Below, one piece after another: positions 11,390 to 23,065 of a stretch of DNA of 64,000 bases. The notes beneath the pieces were generated by a model. The model had not been told where the DNA came from. It was given only the letters and a program-made list of their open reading frames with translations, and did no database searches. The stretch covers positions 310,001 through 374,000 of the forward strand of contig JAQRGA010000053.1 in the NCBI GenBank assembly GCA_029237695.1, written 5' to 3'. This DNA comes from Conchocele bisecta. Taxonomy: Eukaryota > Mollusca > Bivalvia > Lucinida > Thyasiridae. The translations under genes were made by a program, and so were the position numbers. Positions within the stretch are counted from its first letter, which is position 1, and each line of letters opens with the position of its first letter.

Positions 11390-12300
11390 CCTGGGCTCTA
11401 GGTTTGTTACATTGTCACTTTTCTCTTGTCATTGTTTCCTTGTAACCGTGGACAAAATGGAAGACTAGATGGAAGGGGTTTGCCGTTTGCCAGCATTTTT
11501 TTTTTTTACCGTTACTTATAAAATATTTGTTATTTGACGTACCTCACATTTTGTACGTGAATACTTTATATAATCCGTTTTGACTTCTACAGTATGCGAT
11601 TTGAATCATCACGCATTAGACTAGTTCAAGCATAATTAAATAACATGACCTGATAGCATTTGGAAGGAAATGTTCATGATCGTATTCTGGCGCCCATTTC
11701 CTTCCAAGTTTACGGCAAATTGCACACGGACCTCGTCCATCGACTCGAGTCGCCATGTAGTTGGAGATGGTATCATTGCAAGAACATTTGTAAGGACACC
11801 ACCACCAATGTCTACATTCTATTGTACTGACATTGTGCATTAACACGTGCTCGGCACCGGTTTCGTTTGGGGGATATTTTATTCAAAATGCAGTGATAAA
11901 TTATTTATAAATCGGTGTTGAGATTGCATTTTCGTTCAGACGTCAATCCAGTTTATAATAATCAAGAAAATTGAAGAAAAATAATTCGGTAACTGATAAA
12001 CGACACGTAAACTATGTCGCTTTCTGTATATCTCTGAAACGACACCATGGCACGCACGTGTTTTGTACGTGTACGTTGGGAACGCTCGACAATATCCTTC
12101 CGCACGAATGAGTTGCGCGTTTTGTTAGATTTATCCTGAAGAGTAAAGATAACGGCAGTTGCCATTTGGTGCTTTTCTCGAATTTCCCGCGCTTTCAAAA
12201 AAGAAAATGAAAAACTGCGATTTCATTATGAGTGTATATGTTGGATATTGTTGGGTCCGGCAATGTACTCGTGCCCAAAAACATGTCTGTATTAGGGCCC
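11390..12300. other. No confirmed gene
   Basis: The minus strand 11640-11846 has an open frame with CPYKC, CAICRK and EYDHEHFLPN. Pairs of Cys give it a protein-like look, but there is no start, splice or family support, so I do not call it. Confidence 0.35.
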
Positions 12301-12322
12301 CGGCTGACAAATGAAAACGTTT

Positions 12323-12570
12323 AACCCTTAGAATGCGGGAAGCGAATAGTGTCGTCTGCTGTTACATATTGTACTTCTCATTACAAATGTGTTGGGAGCA
12401 CTTGAGAATCATTTCCAATCAGTTCCATTGGAAATGATTCGAATGTGCTTCCAAACTATGTGTTTATTTTATGAAAATTAAAAATCTAAAAAAACAATCA
12501 GCAGACAACAGCCTGTTGTCTGCTGATTTTTTTTTTAGATTTTTAATTATTCAGCATTGAAAGGCTAACG
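12323..12570. mobile_element. TTAA hairpin MITE, diverged subfamily
   Basis: Begins TTAACCCTTAGAATGCGG with GTGTCGTCTGCTGTT; core GGAGCACTTGAGAATCA / GATTCGAATGTGCTTCC. A second hairpin (AATCAGCAGACAACAG / CTGTTGTCTGCTGATT) lies at 12500-12545. Confidence 0.75.
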
Positions 12571-12875
12571 TCTGTTTATAATGCATTCATGCGCGACTGA
12601 ATGGCGAAATATAGGATGGTGTTCCATTTCCAGAGACTGTATAGAAATGTATGTGCAACTATCGGGGGAAGGGGGTGATATTGTCCGAACTCTCTGATTT
12701 TGAATTACCATCGTGCATGCATATTACTGCATTCTAAAGAGTTTATGGCATTTGACAGGACCAGCTAGATTCCTTTAGAATGCGGTATTCTGCCATTGCT
12801 CCGTTGTATTGATTCTAATTGCAGTTGTTTGATCGCGACTTCAGCTTGTCGGCTTGGTGATAGGATGGTGTAATA

Positions 12876-13077
12876 CAGAGCTCCAGTTAAGGTGCGTAAT
12901 TTGATCAACTTTGGGGGCAATTTTGTTATTTCTTCACCAAAAATGGCAAGTTGGGAGTGCTTTAGAATCGTCTCATTGAGACGATTCTAAAGAACTCCCA
13001 ACTTACCATTTTCGGTGAAGAACTAAGAAAAATACCTCGAATAGTTGGTCAAATTACGCATCTTAACTGGAGCTCTG
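12876..13077. mobile_element. CTCCAGTTAAGG MITE with direct repeat GTAATA
   Basis: Left CAGAGCTCCAGTTAAG and right CTTAACTGGAGCTCTG; centre AGAATCGTCTCA / TGAGACGATTCT. GTAATA flanks both ends (12870-12875, 13078-13083). Confidence 0.85.
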
Positions 13078-13263
13078 GTAATATACTGTTTTTGAAACAA
13101 ACACAAAGTAAGTTCACACAAATAGTTGGTAACTCTATTTGTGTGAACTTTGGTTGTTTCAATATCGTATACTTGTCTAAAACAGTGTATTGTACCATAC
13201 TATCACCGAGCCGTTCGTAACCGAGTTAACGTACACTGAAGGAAATGACTTTGAACTTATCGG

Positions 13264-13491
13264 TATATGTGGATTTGACTGGAGAAATGGGGCTTATGGG
13301 TTTGGCGACCAGTGTAGATCCAGATCAGCCTGTGCATCCGCACAGTCTGGTCAGGATCTGTACTGTTCGACATTCTATGAATGTAACACCCTTCATGCTT
13401 CTAACAAGGAATATAGGTCGTTATCGGTCTACATGGGTGTACTGGAGATCACAAATACCATAGGCCCCACTTCCCCAGTCACAACCACATA
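13264..13491. mobile_element. GTGGCTGTGACTGG foldback MITE
   Basis: ATATGTGGATTTGACTGGAG ... CCAGTCACAACCACATAT. Interior CAGATCAGCCTGTGCATC and GTCTGGTCAGGATCTG. A CAAGGTG MITE is inserted just beside its right end. Confidence 0.82.
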
Positions 13492-13496
13492 TATAT

Positions 13497-13718
13497 CAAG
13501 GTGTATGATCACGTGGTACTAACAACAACAACAACAAGTACCGATTCAAAGTACGTATTCTTTTATAGTGTCCTTATTACGTAACTGATTTTGATGAAAT
13601 ATGACACATCAAACGCGTCTTGTTAAGCTGCATTTTGTGGTCTCTGTATTTTCGCCCAAATACATACTTTGGAGTGGGCGACGTTGTTGTTGCTGTAACC
13701 ACGTGCTCATGCACCTTG
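13497..13718. mobile_element. CAAGGTG MITE, internally deleted, target duplication TATAT
   Basis: Same ends as 6930-7293 but 222 bp: one side of the inner palindrome is gone. TATAT flanks it at 13492-13496 and 13719-13723. Confidence 0.92.
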
Positions 13719-13724
13719 TATATA

Positions 13725-14215
13725 GGGTCACAGTGAAAAGTTGGTTGGTTATTGGTTGACAGAAACATATTATGTGGCTGTATGATGGATCCTTTGCTAG
13801 GCTGGCCACAAACGCCATACGCCCCTTTTATATAGTCATGGATAGTCGCAAAACATGTTCCTTCCATTCGGTCAGTTTCATCACGATCTGCGTTTTTAAT
13901 ATCGTCGAGTATGCTACAAACATAATTATGAGATTGGTTAAACTTAGAATTGGTCATTTGAAGTGTTAACCGTTCTCTACACAACCCTGTATTTACCGAT
14001 TTTCCAAGTCTAATGTCAGTATGTATCGCATTTGCATTCGAGAAATCCTCATTATTTACATATACATTGTATTTGTTTCGCGTTTTCGTTTCGTGTTTTC
14101 GTTTCGTGTCATTTGAGGAAGTTTGGACATTGGAAGAAATGAAGCCAGTACCACATGGCTGTATTTCGCGCCATTTACTACACCAAATGTGGGCAGTTGT
14201 GTGATTATCATCTAC
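13725..14215. other. No gene seen
   Basis: A short duplicated CGTTTTCGTTTCGTGTTT motif lies at 14080-14110. Open frames here are short and lack splice support. Confidence 0.4.
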
Positions 14216-14219
14216 CTGT

Positions 14220-14488
14220 AGCCTATTTCACCAACATTGCAAAGTATACTTATCTAGCAAAGTATACTTTGAGGGAGAAATTTTCAATATTAGGATAAAT
14301 TTATAAATTTTTATTATACTGAATATGTAATAAATTCAGTATAATAATTCTGCATACTTTTAATTATCAAATATATGCAGTCGTTAGTTCTATATGAAAT
14401 AATCCATTTCGGGAAAAATAAATGATTCCTCCCTCAAAGTATACTTTGCTAGATAAGTATACTTTGCAATGTTGATGAAATCGGCTAC
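14220..14488. mobile_element. GCAAAGTATACTT-family MITE
   Basis: Outer ends GTAGCCTATTTCACCAAC / GATGAAATCGGCTAC. The inner ATTATCACAGCC hairpin is deleted, leaving TATACTGAAT / ATTCAGTATA. Confidence 0.85.
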
Positions 14489-14519
14489 TGATGTTGGATG
14501 TGAAGACATTTAATATAGA

Positions 14520-14885
14520 GTACTATACACTGCATCTAGAGTGCATTTACTGCCTATATAGTGCATATACTGTCTGTATCTAGAGTGCATACACTATCTG
14601 TATCTAGAGTGCATTTACTGCATATATAGTACATATACTGTCTGTATCTAGAGTGCATACACTATCTGTATCTAGAGTGCATTTACTGCATATATAGTAC
14701 ATATACTGTCTGTATCTAGAGTGCATTTACTGCATATATAGTGCATATACTGTCTGTATCTAGAGTGCATACACTTTATGTATCTAGAGTGCATTTACTG
14801 TATATATAGTGCATATACTGTCTGTATCTAGAGTGCATACGTTGTATGTATCTAGATTGCATACATTGCCTGTAACTAGAGTGCA
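14520..14885. repeat. Minisatellite 1 (TATCTAGAGTGCAT)
   Basis: Alternating ~24- and ~44-bp variants built on CTGTATCTAGAGTGCATAC and ACTGCATATATAGTGCATA, giving a ~68-bp compound unit in the middle. Confidence 0.9.
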
Positions 14886-15200
14886 TACATTGTCTGATCA
14901 GTATCTACTGAACTGTTTCTACATGGATGCATACATCTACTGAACTGTTGCTACATGTATGCATACATCTACTGAACTGTTGCTACATGTATGCATACAT
15001 CTACTGAACTGTTTATACATGGATGCATACATCTACTGAACTGTTTATACATGGATGCATACATCTACTGAACTGTTGCTACATGGATGCATACATCTAC
15101 TGAATTCTGTCCTGTGTCCTGATGTACACACGTATGCTGCATTCCTACATCTACTGAACTGTTTCTAAATGAACAATTATGCTGGATGCATACATCTACG
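14885..15200. repeat. Minisatellite 2 (~32 bp)
   Basis: Unit has CATACATCTACTGAACTGTT and GCTACATGGATG. Regular at 14925-15110, then irregular. Confidence 0.9.
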
Positions 15201-16290
15201 GAACTGTTTCTACGTGTACACGTATGCCGGATGCATACATTGCCTGATATGTCTATATTTACATGCATTGCTGGATGCATACATTGCCTGATATGTCTCT
15301 ATTTGCATGCGTTGCTGGATGCATATATTGCCTGATCTGTCTATATTTACTTGCATTGCTGGACGCATACATTGCCTGATATGTCTATATTTACATGTAT
15401 TGCTTGATTATTGCTGGATGCATACATTGCCTGATATGTCTATAGTTACATGCATTGCTGGATGCATACATTGCCTGATATGTCTCTATTTGCATGCGTT
15501 GCTGGATGCATATATTGCCTGATCTGTCTATATTTACTTGCATTGCTGGATGCATACATTTCCTGATCTGTCTATATTTACATGTATTGCTGGATGCATA
15601 CATTGCCTGATCTGTCTATATTTACATATATTATTGTATGCATGCACTGCCTGATCTGTCTATATTTACATGTATTTCTGGATGCATACATTGCCTGATC
15701 TGTCTATATGTACATGTATTATTGTATGCATACATTGCCTGATCTGTCTATATGTACATGTATTGGTGGATGCATACATTACCTGATCTTTCTATATTTA
15801 CATGTATTATTGTATGCATACATTGCCTGATCTGTCTATATTTACATGTATTTCTGGATGCATACATTGCCTGATCTGTCTATGTTTACATGTATTAGTG
15901 TATGCATACATTGCCTGATCTGTCTATATGTACATGTATTGTTGGATGCATACATTGCCTGATCTGTCTATATTTACATGTATTGCTGGATGCATATATT
16001 GACTGATATGTTTATATGTGCATGTATTGCTATATGCATACATTGCATGTTATGTATTACTGGATGCATACATTGCCTGTTTCTTATATACATTTACATG
16101 TATGCTGGATGCATACATCGCCTGATCTGCACCTATCCATTCATTTGTGATTTTGTATGCGTGGTATTGATCCTGATTCATGTTAGTGGCACGAGATGCC
16201 ACACATCGCCTGATCTGTATCTAGAGCGCATACATTGACTGATCCGTATCTACATTTACATGTATGCTGGATGCATACATCGCCCAATCT
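15200..16290. repeat. Minisatellite 3 (~44 bp, ~20 units)
   Basis: Unit GCTGGATGCATACATTGCCT followed by GATCTGTCTATATTTACATG. Units decay toward 16100-16290. Long open frames on both strands are repeat by-products. Confidence 0.92.
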
Positions 16291-16437
16291 GTGTTATTGT
16301 ATGCATCGTATTAATCACGCTTCATGTTAGTGGAACGAGATGCTACATATTTCCTAGAGCACTCACTCACTCCATGCTCTATATCTACATATACATGATG
16401 TATGCGACAAACTTGTCTGAGCCTACTTATCTCATAT

Positions 16438-16776
16438 ATTATAGGAATGAATGGCCTTTTTGTGGGATTTATCGGGGTATAAACTTGGAAAAGGCCTCGT
16501 CCAGTATTCCCGCGACTTTTCCAAGTTTATATCCCCGATAAATTCCACAAAAATGCAATTCATTCCTTATAATTCCAGCATTTGAAATAAATTCATCAAG
16601 AAAATGTGTTTATTTTGACAGACGGCAGCCATTTGTTTACATTGACAGCACTGACAGCGCACCTGTAGAAAGTAGTTCGGCGTGGGAGTTTACTGGGATA
16701 TAAATTTTGGACAGAGACTTGCTACGGGCCAATCAAATGTTAGGGAATTGTGTAAATATGTTTGCGCTGGAATTAT
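16438..16776 (+). mobile_element. TATAGGAATGAATGG foldback MITE
   Basis: Full-length relative of 8846-9202. One foldback arm is shortened and the middle body (16610-16670) differs, carrying ACAGACGGCAGCC. Confidence 0.82.
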
Positions 16777-16902
16777 TCATATGTAACATTCCATAACATA
16801 CAGCGTGCCAGTTCTTCTAAAAATGAATAAAACGTTTTGACAGTGGGTGGGTGATCACAATCACAAGTTCTGCAAAGTATATCCGGTTATTTTGGCCTAA
16901 AA

Positions 16903-17372
16903 GCCATTTCGTTTTGGGTAATTGTGTCTTTTGAGTGACATTGAATATGGCGCAAATATTCGGTGTCCCTCAAATGTCGCTAGGCCCGCTAGCTGCGCGT
17001 GAGTCCAGTGTGTCGGATTATTTTCATCAAACACTTTGAGTAAGTGTCGTTTCGTTTTGGGTAATTGTGTCTTTTGAGTGACATTGAATATGGCGCACAT
17101 ATTCGGTGTCCCTCAAATGGCGCTGGGCCCACTAGCTGCGCGTGTGTCCAGTGTGTCGGGTTATTTTCATCTAACACTTGGAGTAAATGTCGTTTCGTTT
17201 TGGGTAATTGTGTCTTTTGAGTGACATTGAATATAAAACAAATATTCTATGCCCCTCAAATGGCGCTAGTCCCACTCGCTGCGCCTGTGTCCAGTTAGGT
17301 TCTTTCTGCGAGGTTTTGTCACTTTGTGTTCGTCAAACTCTGAGGAAGTACGGCCTTTCTTCAGGTGAGTGT
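16903..17372. repeat. ~142-bp tandem repeat, 3 units plus partial
   Basis: TCGTTTTGGGTAATTGTGTC recurs at 16909, 17051 and 17193. Units also share GAGTGACATTGAATATGG, CCCTCAAATGGCGCT and GCTGCGC. The last partial unit ends at GTGAGTGTCGTTTGAGTGAC. A consensus donor CAG|GTAAGTAT follows at 17410. Confidence 0.88.
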
Positions 17373-17814
17373 CGTTTGAGTGACATGACCTCGTAACCAA
17401 CACCATTACAGGTAAGTATACAATTATTAATGAGTTTTCTCTCTGCTTAAAGTCAATTTGAATGAATTAAGAATCCCAGTGTCAAATTCTGCCTGATAAT
17501 GACATATACGTCTTTGCTATAAGCTTGAAGGGTGTACAGCTTGAAATGTGTATCGATGACGGAATTGTTATGGCGAATAACGCGAACCTGGATGATAATG
17601 TACATATGGGTTGGCTGATAATGACGTATACTGATTGCATAAGCAATCGGCACCATTTCTCCACGAACATTCACAAATACCATAACAATAATTTGTTCCG
17701 CCACTACTGCATTATGGGAGGCTATGCGTATCTTAATACTGAATATACATCTTAAAGGATTCGTGTCTTATATGTGGATCTTACTGCGAGTGACATCTGG
17801 AGCTAAGTGATCTG

Positions 17815-18068
17815 TAGCCTATTTCACCAACATTTCAAAGTATATTTTGAGGGAGAAATTTTCAATTTAAGGATACATTTATTAATTTTTATTATACTGA
17901 ATGTATTACATTATCACAGCCATTTTGGCTGTGATAATGTAATACATTCAGTAATAATTATACACACTTTTAATCATCAGATATATGCAGTCGTTAGTTC
18001 TATATGAAATAATGAATTTCGGGAAAAATAAATGATTACTCCCTGAAAGTATACTTTGCTAGATAAGT
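17815..18068. mobile_element. GCAAAGTATACTT-family MITE, 3'-truncated
   Basis: Starts GTAGCCTATTTCACCAAC; perfect inner hairpin with CATTATCACAGCCATTTTGG; right end stops inside the TAGATAAGTA motif. Confidence 0.82.
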
Positions 18069-18439
18069 ATGTATCCTCGATAATATAGTCAAGTATTGCA
18101 AAATCGTCGAGATAGCGCTAGGGGGGTCCGAGGGCATTCCCACCCGGAACATTTTGCAGATCTACATCGCATTTCCTGCGTTCTGGCGCATTTTGGAGCA
18201 AAAATATTGACACTGTCCCAGTATGTTTAGACATGATTTTTGATTGAAAACGTTTAAATTTTGAAACAATAAGAAAACGACCGAAAAATGCATGGAATAC
18301 ATGGCACTTGGCATGAAACGTGCCTTGTAACTTGTAAGAAATCTTTACTCGGCCCTGAATCCGCCCATGACAATGGTGCCCGTCTTCAGAGTAAAGTTAG
18401 TATTGTAATATATGTGCTGAACGTATAGTGCTCCCCCAT

Positions 18440-18640
18440 ACAGGTACATTACCGTCTGTATAATTCCTTGAGGTTGAACGAACATATCAACTGTTTCAGT
18501 GCTAACACCCAACATATTTTCTGTTTCAGGTTAAGGATTATACCTGGTGGTAAGTTCGTAACAATCGAATTGGATCAGTGGAGCAAGGGCACTACCTCCA
18601 CCATGGAGTTACCGGTAGCTCCATTCGTCCACTGACGCCG
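18440..18640 (+). repeat. Tandem segment 1 with micro-exon-like cassette at 18530-18549
   Basis: First copy of a ~264-bp-spaced duplication. It contains an acceptor-like TTTTCTGTTTCAG, then 20 nt (GTTAAGGATTATACCTGGTG), then a donor-like GTAAGTTC. Read from its first base the cassette gives VKDYTW. Downstream shared blocks are ACAATCGAATTGGATCAGTGG and CCACCATGGAGTTACCGG. Whether it is spliced is unknown. Confidence 0.45.
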
Positions 18641-18689
18641 TTAAGTACTCGTCCATACAGGCAGGCAAACTTCCGTCTGTACATGTCCT

Positions 18690-18890
18690 TGCTGTTAAAC
18701 GGACGCAAGATCTCAATAAATCACTCAACCAATAATTCGACCAAATCAATCAAATGTTCTAGTGCTAACACCCAATATGTTTTCTGTTTCAGGTTAAGGA
18801 CTATACCTGGTGGTAAGTTCCTAGCAATCGAATAGGTTCAGTGGAACAAGGGCACTAACTCCACCATGGAGTTACCGGTAGCTCCATACA
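18690..18890 (+). repeat. Tandem segment 2 with micro-exon-like cassette at 18794-18813
   Basis: Second copy of the duplication. The acceptor, 20-nt cassette and donor are all kept; the only cassette change (GAT to GAC) would be silent in the VKDYTW frame. Flanking sequence has more substitutions and indels than the cassette, but the sample is small. Confidence 0.45.
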
Positions 18891-18945
18891 TACGTTAACG
18901 GCCAATCGTATTGACAGTATTGATAGGTTGGAGGGTATGTGCACC

Positions 18946-19458
18946 TTAAAGGTACATGCCCACTCAGAGGGCACAAACTGTTCTTTATAGGAATTAAATA
19001 AGTGTATATGGGTGTCACCATTCCACCAGTTCTAAAAATTACGAGTGCTCGCTATACAGATATAATCATTTAGTAATATTTATTTTACGGATAGTGACGC
19101 GCGGTGGTATCAGGCCTTTTTCATATGCAAATGAGGCATGCTATTTTTTTAATTATTTATACAAATTAAATGCCTCACCTGAAAAAATAGTATTTTCGAC
19201 AGATTATAAAGTATGATCATTGCACATCAAAATATAAACTACAGAGAATAATTGGTAATGTCATTTAACATTTTAAGGAAACATGGTTATCGCCCCTGAT
19301 ATAAGTGTGAATATGTACCTCTGATATAAAATGTATACTAATGCCAATCATTACGTGGGGAAATGGTGAATAAATGTTTATTTTTCCAGGAAATGTCTCT
19401 GATGATGTCTCTGATATAAAGAACATTTTGTGCCTACTGAGTGGGCATGTACGTTTAA
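18946..19458. mobile_element. AGGTACATGCCCACT foldback MITE with TTAA target
   Basis: TTAA, then AGGTACATGCCCACTCAGAG ... CTGAGTGGGCATGTACGT, then TTAA. Subterminal TGTTCTTTATAGGAATTAAA is inverted near the right end. Interior has CATATGCAAATGAGGC. TTAA targets fit piggyBac- or Kolobok-type elements. Confidence 0.88.
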
Positions 19459-19469
19459 CGATCAATACA

Positions 19470-20880
19470 GCATTGTGGATTCATTCGTCAACGGCGAATC
19501 TTACCGAAATTCTCGGGAGGATGGAGGTGTGCATATCTGAACGATCAATTCATCCTTATGAATTAACGGCAATTCTTAAGGAGTCGCGTCATAATGGGAC
19601 ATACTAACATACTGGCATAATGGCATATGCTATGTTAGCGACTAATCGATCTAATGGCTTACTGTGATTCTTTGGAGGATGCGAGCATATGCATACCTTA
19701 AATATCAATCCATCCGATTAGATTCATTGTCATTGAATGTTATGGAGATTTTTGGTGTAATGGGAGGGTACTCCAATCTTAACGATCAGTGCATCCTTGT
19801 GGATCCCTACCTTATCGGCGAATCTTACTGAGATTCTTGATATGCTGGGAGTGTATGTACATGTTACGATCAATCCAGCCTTACGGATATGTATGCATAT
19901 AATTTTACAGGGATTCTTTTGATTAATCAATCCATATGGATTCTTACCGAGATTCTTGACATAATAGCAGGGTATATGTATCTTAACGATTACTGCCCCG
20001 TGCAGGCACCGGGGCGGGATCAACTGATCCTGAGAATAGTGCTGCAGTAGCCATTGCTTGTCGTAAAAGGCGACTAAACTGGCTTAACGATTGGGTTCAT
20101 ACTTTCCGGAACCCACTATACCGGATTTGGCCCTCATGTACATTTTTGGCTTTCTTGTATGCGAGAGTTGAGTCGGGCTATGCCCCATATATAAAAGTAA
20201 GATTAAGCACTAATCCTATTACTTTTAGGGGATGGGATAAATGATGCTGGTGTGGCGAGGGCCTGGCACCAGATCAGGTTGTTCTAATTTCAGGACTGAA
20301 TATACATTTTGATTGTAAATATTGAGTTCTGAAGTTGGGATTTACCCCTCTTGGACAGGTGGATACGGGACTCGACCCCGTTGACCCGTCTGCGTGTAGA
20401 CTCCCTGAGGCTTGTACCTCTATGTCAGAAAAGCGGACGTTAAACCCTATTCACTCACTCACTTAACGATTACTCGATCCTAAATGGATTTAACGGTAAA
20501 TATTGGGAGGATGCGAGCGTATGCATATCTTAAATAGCAATCCACCCATATCGTATTTTAACGATCAATCCATCCTTTGAATTCATACATACATTGCGAA
20601 CTTTAATGAGATCTGTGGATGATGGCAGGGTACTCTTATATTCACCAGCACTTCATCCTTATGAAGGCCTACATGTACCTTAACGGCGAATCGTACCGAG
20701 ATTCCTGATAGGGTGAGAGGGTATACACCTGAACAATCACTCCAGCCTTATGGGTTCATTCTTCAACCGCAACTCTTACTAAGATTCCCGGGAGGATGGG
20801 ATATGCATATTTATATATGCATTATCTTAAGAATTACTAGATCCATGTGGATTAATGACGAATCTTACTGAGATTCCAGG
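19470..20880. repeat. Diverged left margin of the 75-bp satellite
   Basis: Irregular units with GGCGAATCTTAC, GATTCTCGGGAGGATG, ATGCATA and AACGATCAATCCATCC. Similarity to the core array is partial. A SINE interrupts it at 19995-20461. Confidence 0.8.
19995..20461 (+). mobile_element. SINE-C with 13-bp target duplication
   Basis: 467-bp retroposon. Head GCCCCGTGCAGGCACCGG, then a GGGTTCATACTTTCC block that may be a B-box relic. It shares the central domain with SINE-A and SINE-B (TTTGGCCCTCATGTAC, ATAAAAGTAAG, TGGTGTGGCGAGGGCCTGG, ACTGAATATAC) and ends GTTAAACCCTATTCACTCAC. CTTAACGATTACT flanks it (19982-19994, 20462-20474), typical of target-primed retroposition. Confidence 0.92.
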
Positions 20881-22700
20881 GGTGTGGAGCGGGGGGGGTA
20901 TGCATATTTTAACGATTAATCGATTCTTGTGGATTAATGACGAATCTTACTGAGATTCCCGGGAGGATGAGGGGTATGCATATTTTGACGATTAATCGAT
21001 TATTATGGATGAATGACGAATCTTACTGAGATTCCCGGGAGGATGGGGGAGGGGGTATATGCATATTTTAACGATTAATCGATCCTGGTGGATTAATAAC
21101 GAATCTTACTGAGATTCTAGGGAGGATAGGGGTATGCATATCTTGACGATTAATCGATTCTTGTGGATTAACGACGAATCTTACTGAGATTCTAGGGAGG
21201 ATGGGGGTATACATATTTTAACGATTAATCGATTCCTGTGGATTAACTAAGAATATTACTGAGATTCCCGGGATGATTGGGGTATGCATATTTTAACGAT
21301 TAATCGATCCTGGTGGATTAATAACATTTCTTACTGAGATTCCCGGTAGGATGGGGAAATGCATATTTTAACGATTAATCGATCCTGGTGGATTAACGAC
21401 GAATCTTACTGAGATTCTAGGAAGGATGGGGTATGCTTATATTGACGATTAATCGATTATTTTGGATTAACGATGAATCTTACTGAGATTCTAGGGAGGA
21501 TGGGGGTATGCATATTTTAACGATTAATCGATCCTTGTATTAATGACGAATCTTACTGAGATTCCTGGGAGGATTGGGGTATGCATATTTTAACGATTAA
21601 TCGATCCTGGTGGATTAATAACGAATCTTACTGAGATTCCCGGGAGGATGGGGGAATGCATATTTTAACGATTAATCGATCCTGGTGGATTAACGACGAA
21701 TCTTACTGAGATTCTAGGGAGGATGGGGGTATGCACATATTGACGATTAATCGATTCTTGTGGATTAACGATGAATCTTACTGAGATTCTAGGGAGGATG
21801 GGGTATGCATATTTTAACGATTAATCGATCCCTGTGGATTAACGAAGAATATTACTGAGATTCCCGGGGATGTTGGGGTATGCATATTTTAACGATTAAT
21901 CGATCCTGGTGGATTAATAACGTATCTTACTCAGATTCCCGGGAGGATGGGGAAATGCATATTTTAACGATTAATCGATCCTGGTGGATTAACGACGAAT
22001 CTTACTGAGATTCTAGGGAGGATGGGGTATGCTTATCTTGACGATTAATGGATTATTTTGGATTAACGATGAATCTTACTGAGATTCTAGGGAGGATGGG
22101 GGTATGCATATTTTAACGATTAATCGATCCTTGTTGATTAATGACGAATCTTACTGATATTCCTGGGAGGATTGGGGTATGCATATTTTAACGATTAATC
22201 GATCCTGGTGGATTAATAACGAATCTTACGGAGATTCCCGGGAGGATGGGGGAATGCATATTTTAACGATTAATCGATCCTGTGGATTAACGAACCATAT
22301 TACTGAGATTCCCGGGATGATTGGGGTATGCATATTTTAACGATTAATCGATTCTTGTGGATTAACGATGCATCTTACTGAGATTCTAGGGAGGATGTGG
22401 GTATGCATATTTTAACGATTAATCGATCCTTGTGGATTAACGACGAATCTTACTGAGATTCTAGGGAGGATGGGGATATGCATATCTTGACGATTGATCG
22501 ACTATTGTGGATTAACGATGAATCTTACTGAGATTCTAGGGAGGATGGGGGTATGCATATTTTAACGATTAATCGATCCTTGTGGATTAACGACGAATCT
22601 TACTGAGATTCTCGGGAGGATGTGGTATGCATATCTTGACGATTAATCGATTCTTGTGGATTAACGATGAATCTTACTGAGTCTCTGGATGATGGGGGGA
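20880..22700. repeat. 75-bp satellite, homogenised core (~24 units)
   Basis: Monomer ~75 bp: ATTTTAACGATTAATCGATC, TGGTGGATTAA, CGAATCTTACTGAGATTC, then GGGAGGATGGGG. Each has a perfect palindrome CGATTAATCG and a small stem-loop GAATCT-TACTG-AGATTC. Variants recur with a ~597-bp spacing, suggesting a higher-order unit of 8 monomers. Confidence 0.95.
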
Positions 22701-23065
22701 GTATGTGTATTCATACATTAACGGCGAATCCGTGTGAAGATTCATTCATACACTAACGGCGACTCTTATTGAGATGCTCGACATACTGAGAGGCAATGCG
22801 TATGCATAACTGAACGATCAATCCATCCTTAATACGGTGAATCTTGCTGGGATTCTTGGGAGGATGCAAGGGTATGTACTTCTTAACGATCAATCCATCC
22901 ATATAGATTCATACACATTTACGGCAAATCTGACTGAAATTCTCGGCATGATGGGTGGATAGTATATTAATGATGAATACGTCCTTGTATTGTGGATCCA
23001 TACATTAAAGGTGACTCTGACCGTGAGTATTTGAGGATGAGAGGGTACTTATACCTTAACGACCA
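22700..23065. repeat. Diverged right margin of the 75-bp satellite
   Basis: Units with ACATTAACGGCGAATC, GAACGATCAATCCATCC and GGGAGGATGCAAGGG, as on the left margin, grade into non-repeat sequence. Confidence 0.75.

Noticed and set aside
11616..11846. Minus-strand frame with CPYKC and CAICRK
   Set aside because: Cys pairs are suggestive, but no start, splice or family evidence.
18946..19458. Octamer ATGCAAAT as a regulatory site
   Set aside because: Part of a MITE shared with other copies; no evidence of regulatory use.
20880..22700. Possible CRISPR-like array
   Set aside because: 75-bp monomers are contiguous with no unique spacers, in a eukaryotic setting; it is a satellite.
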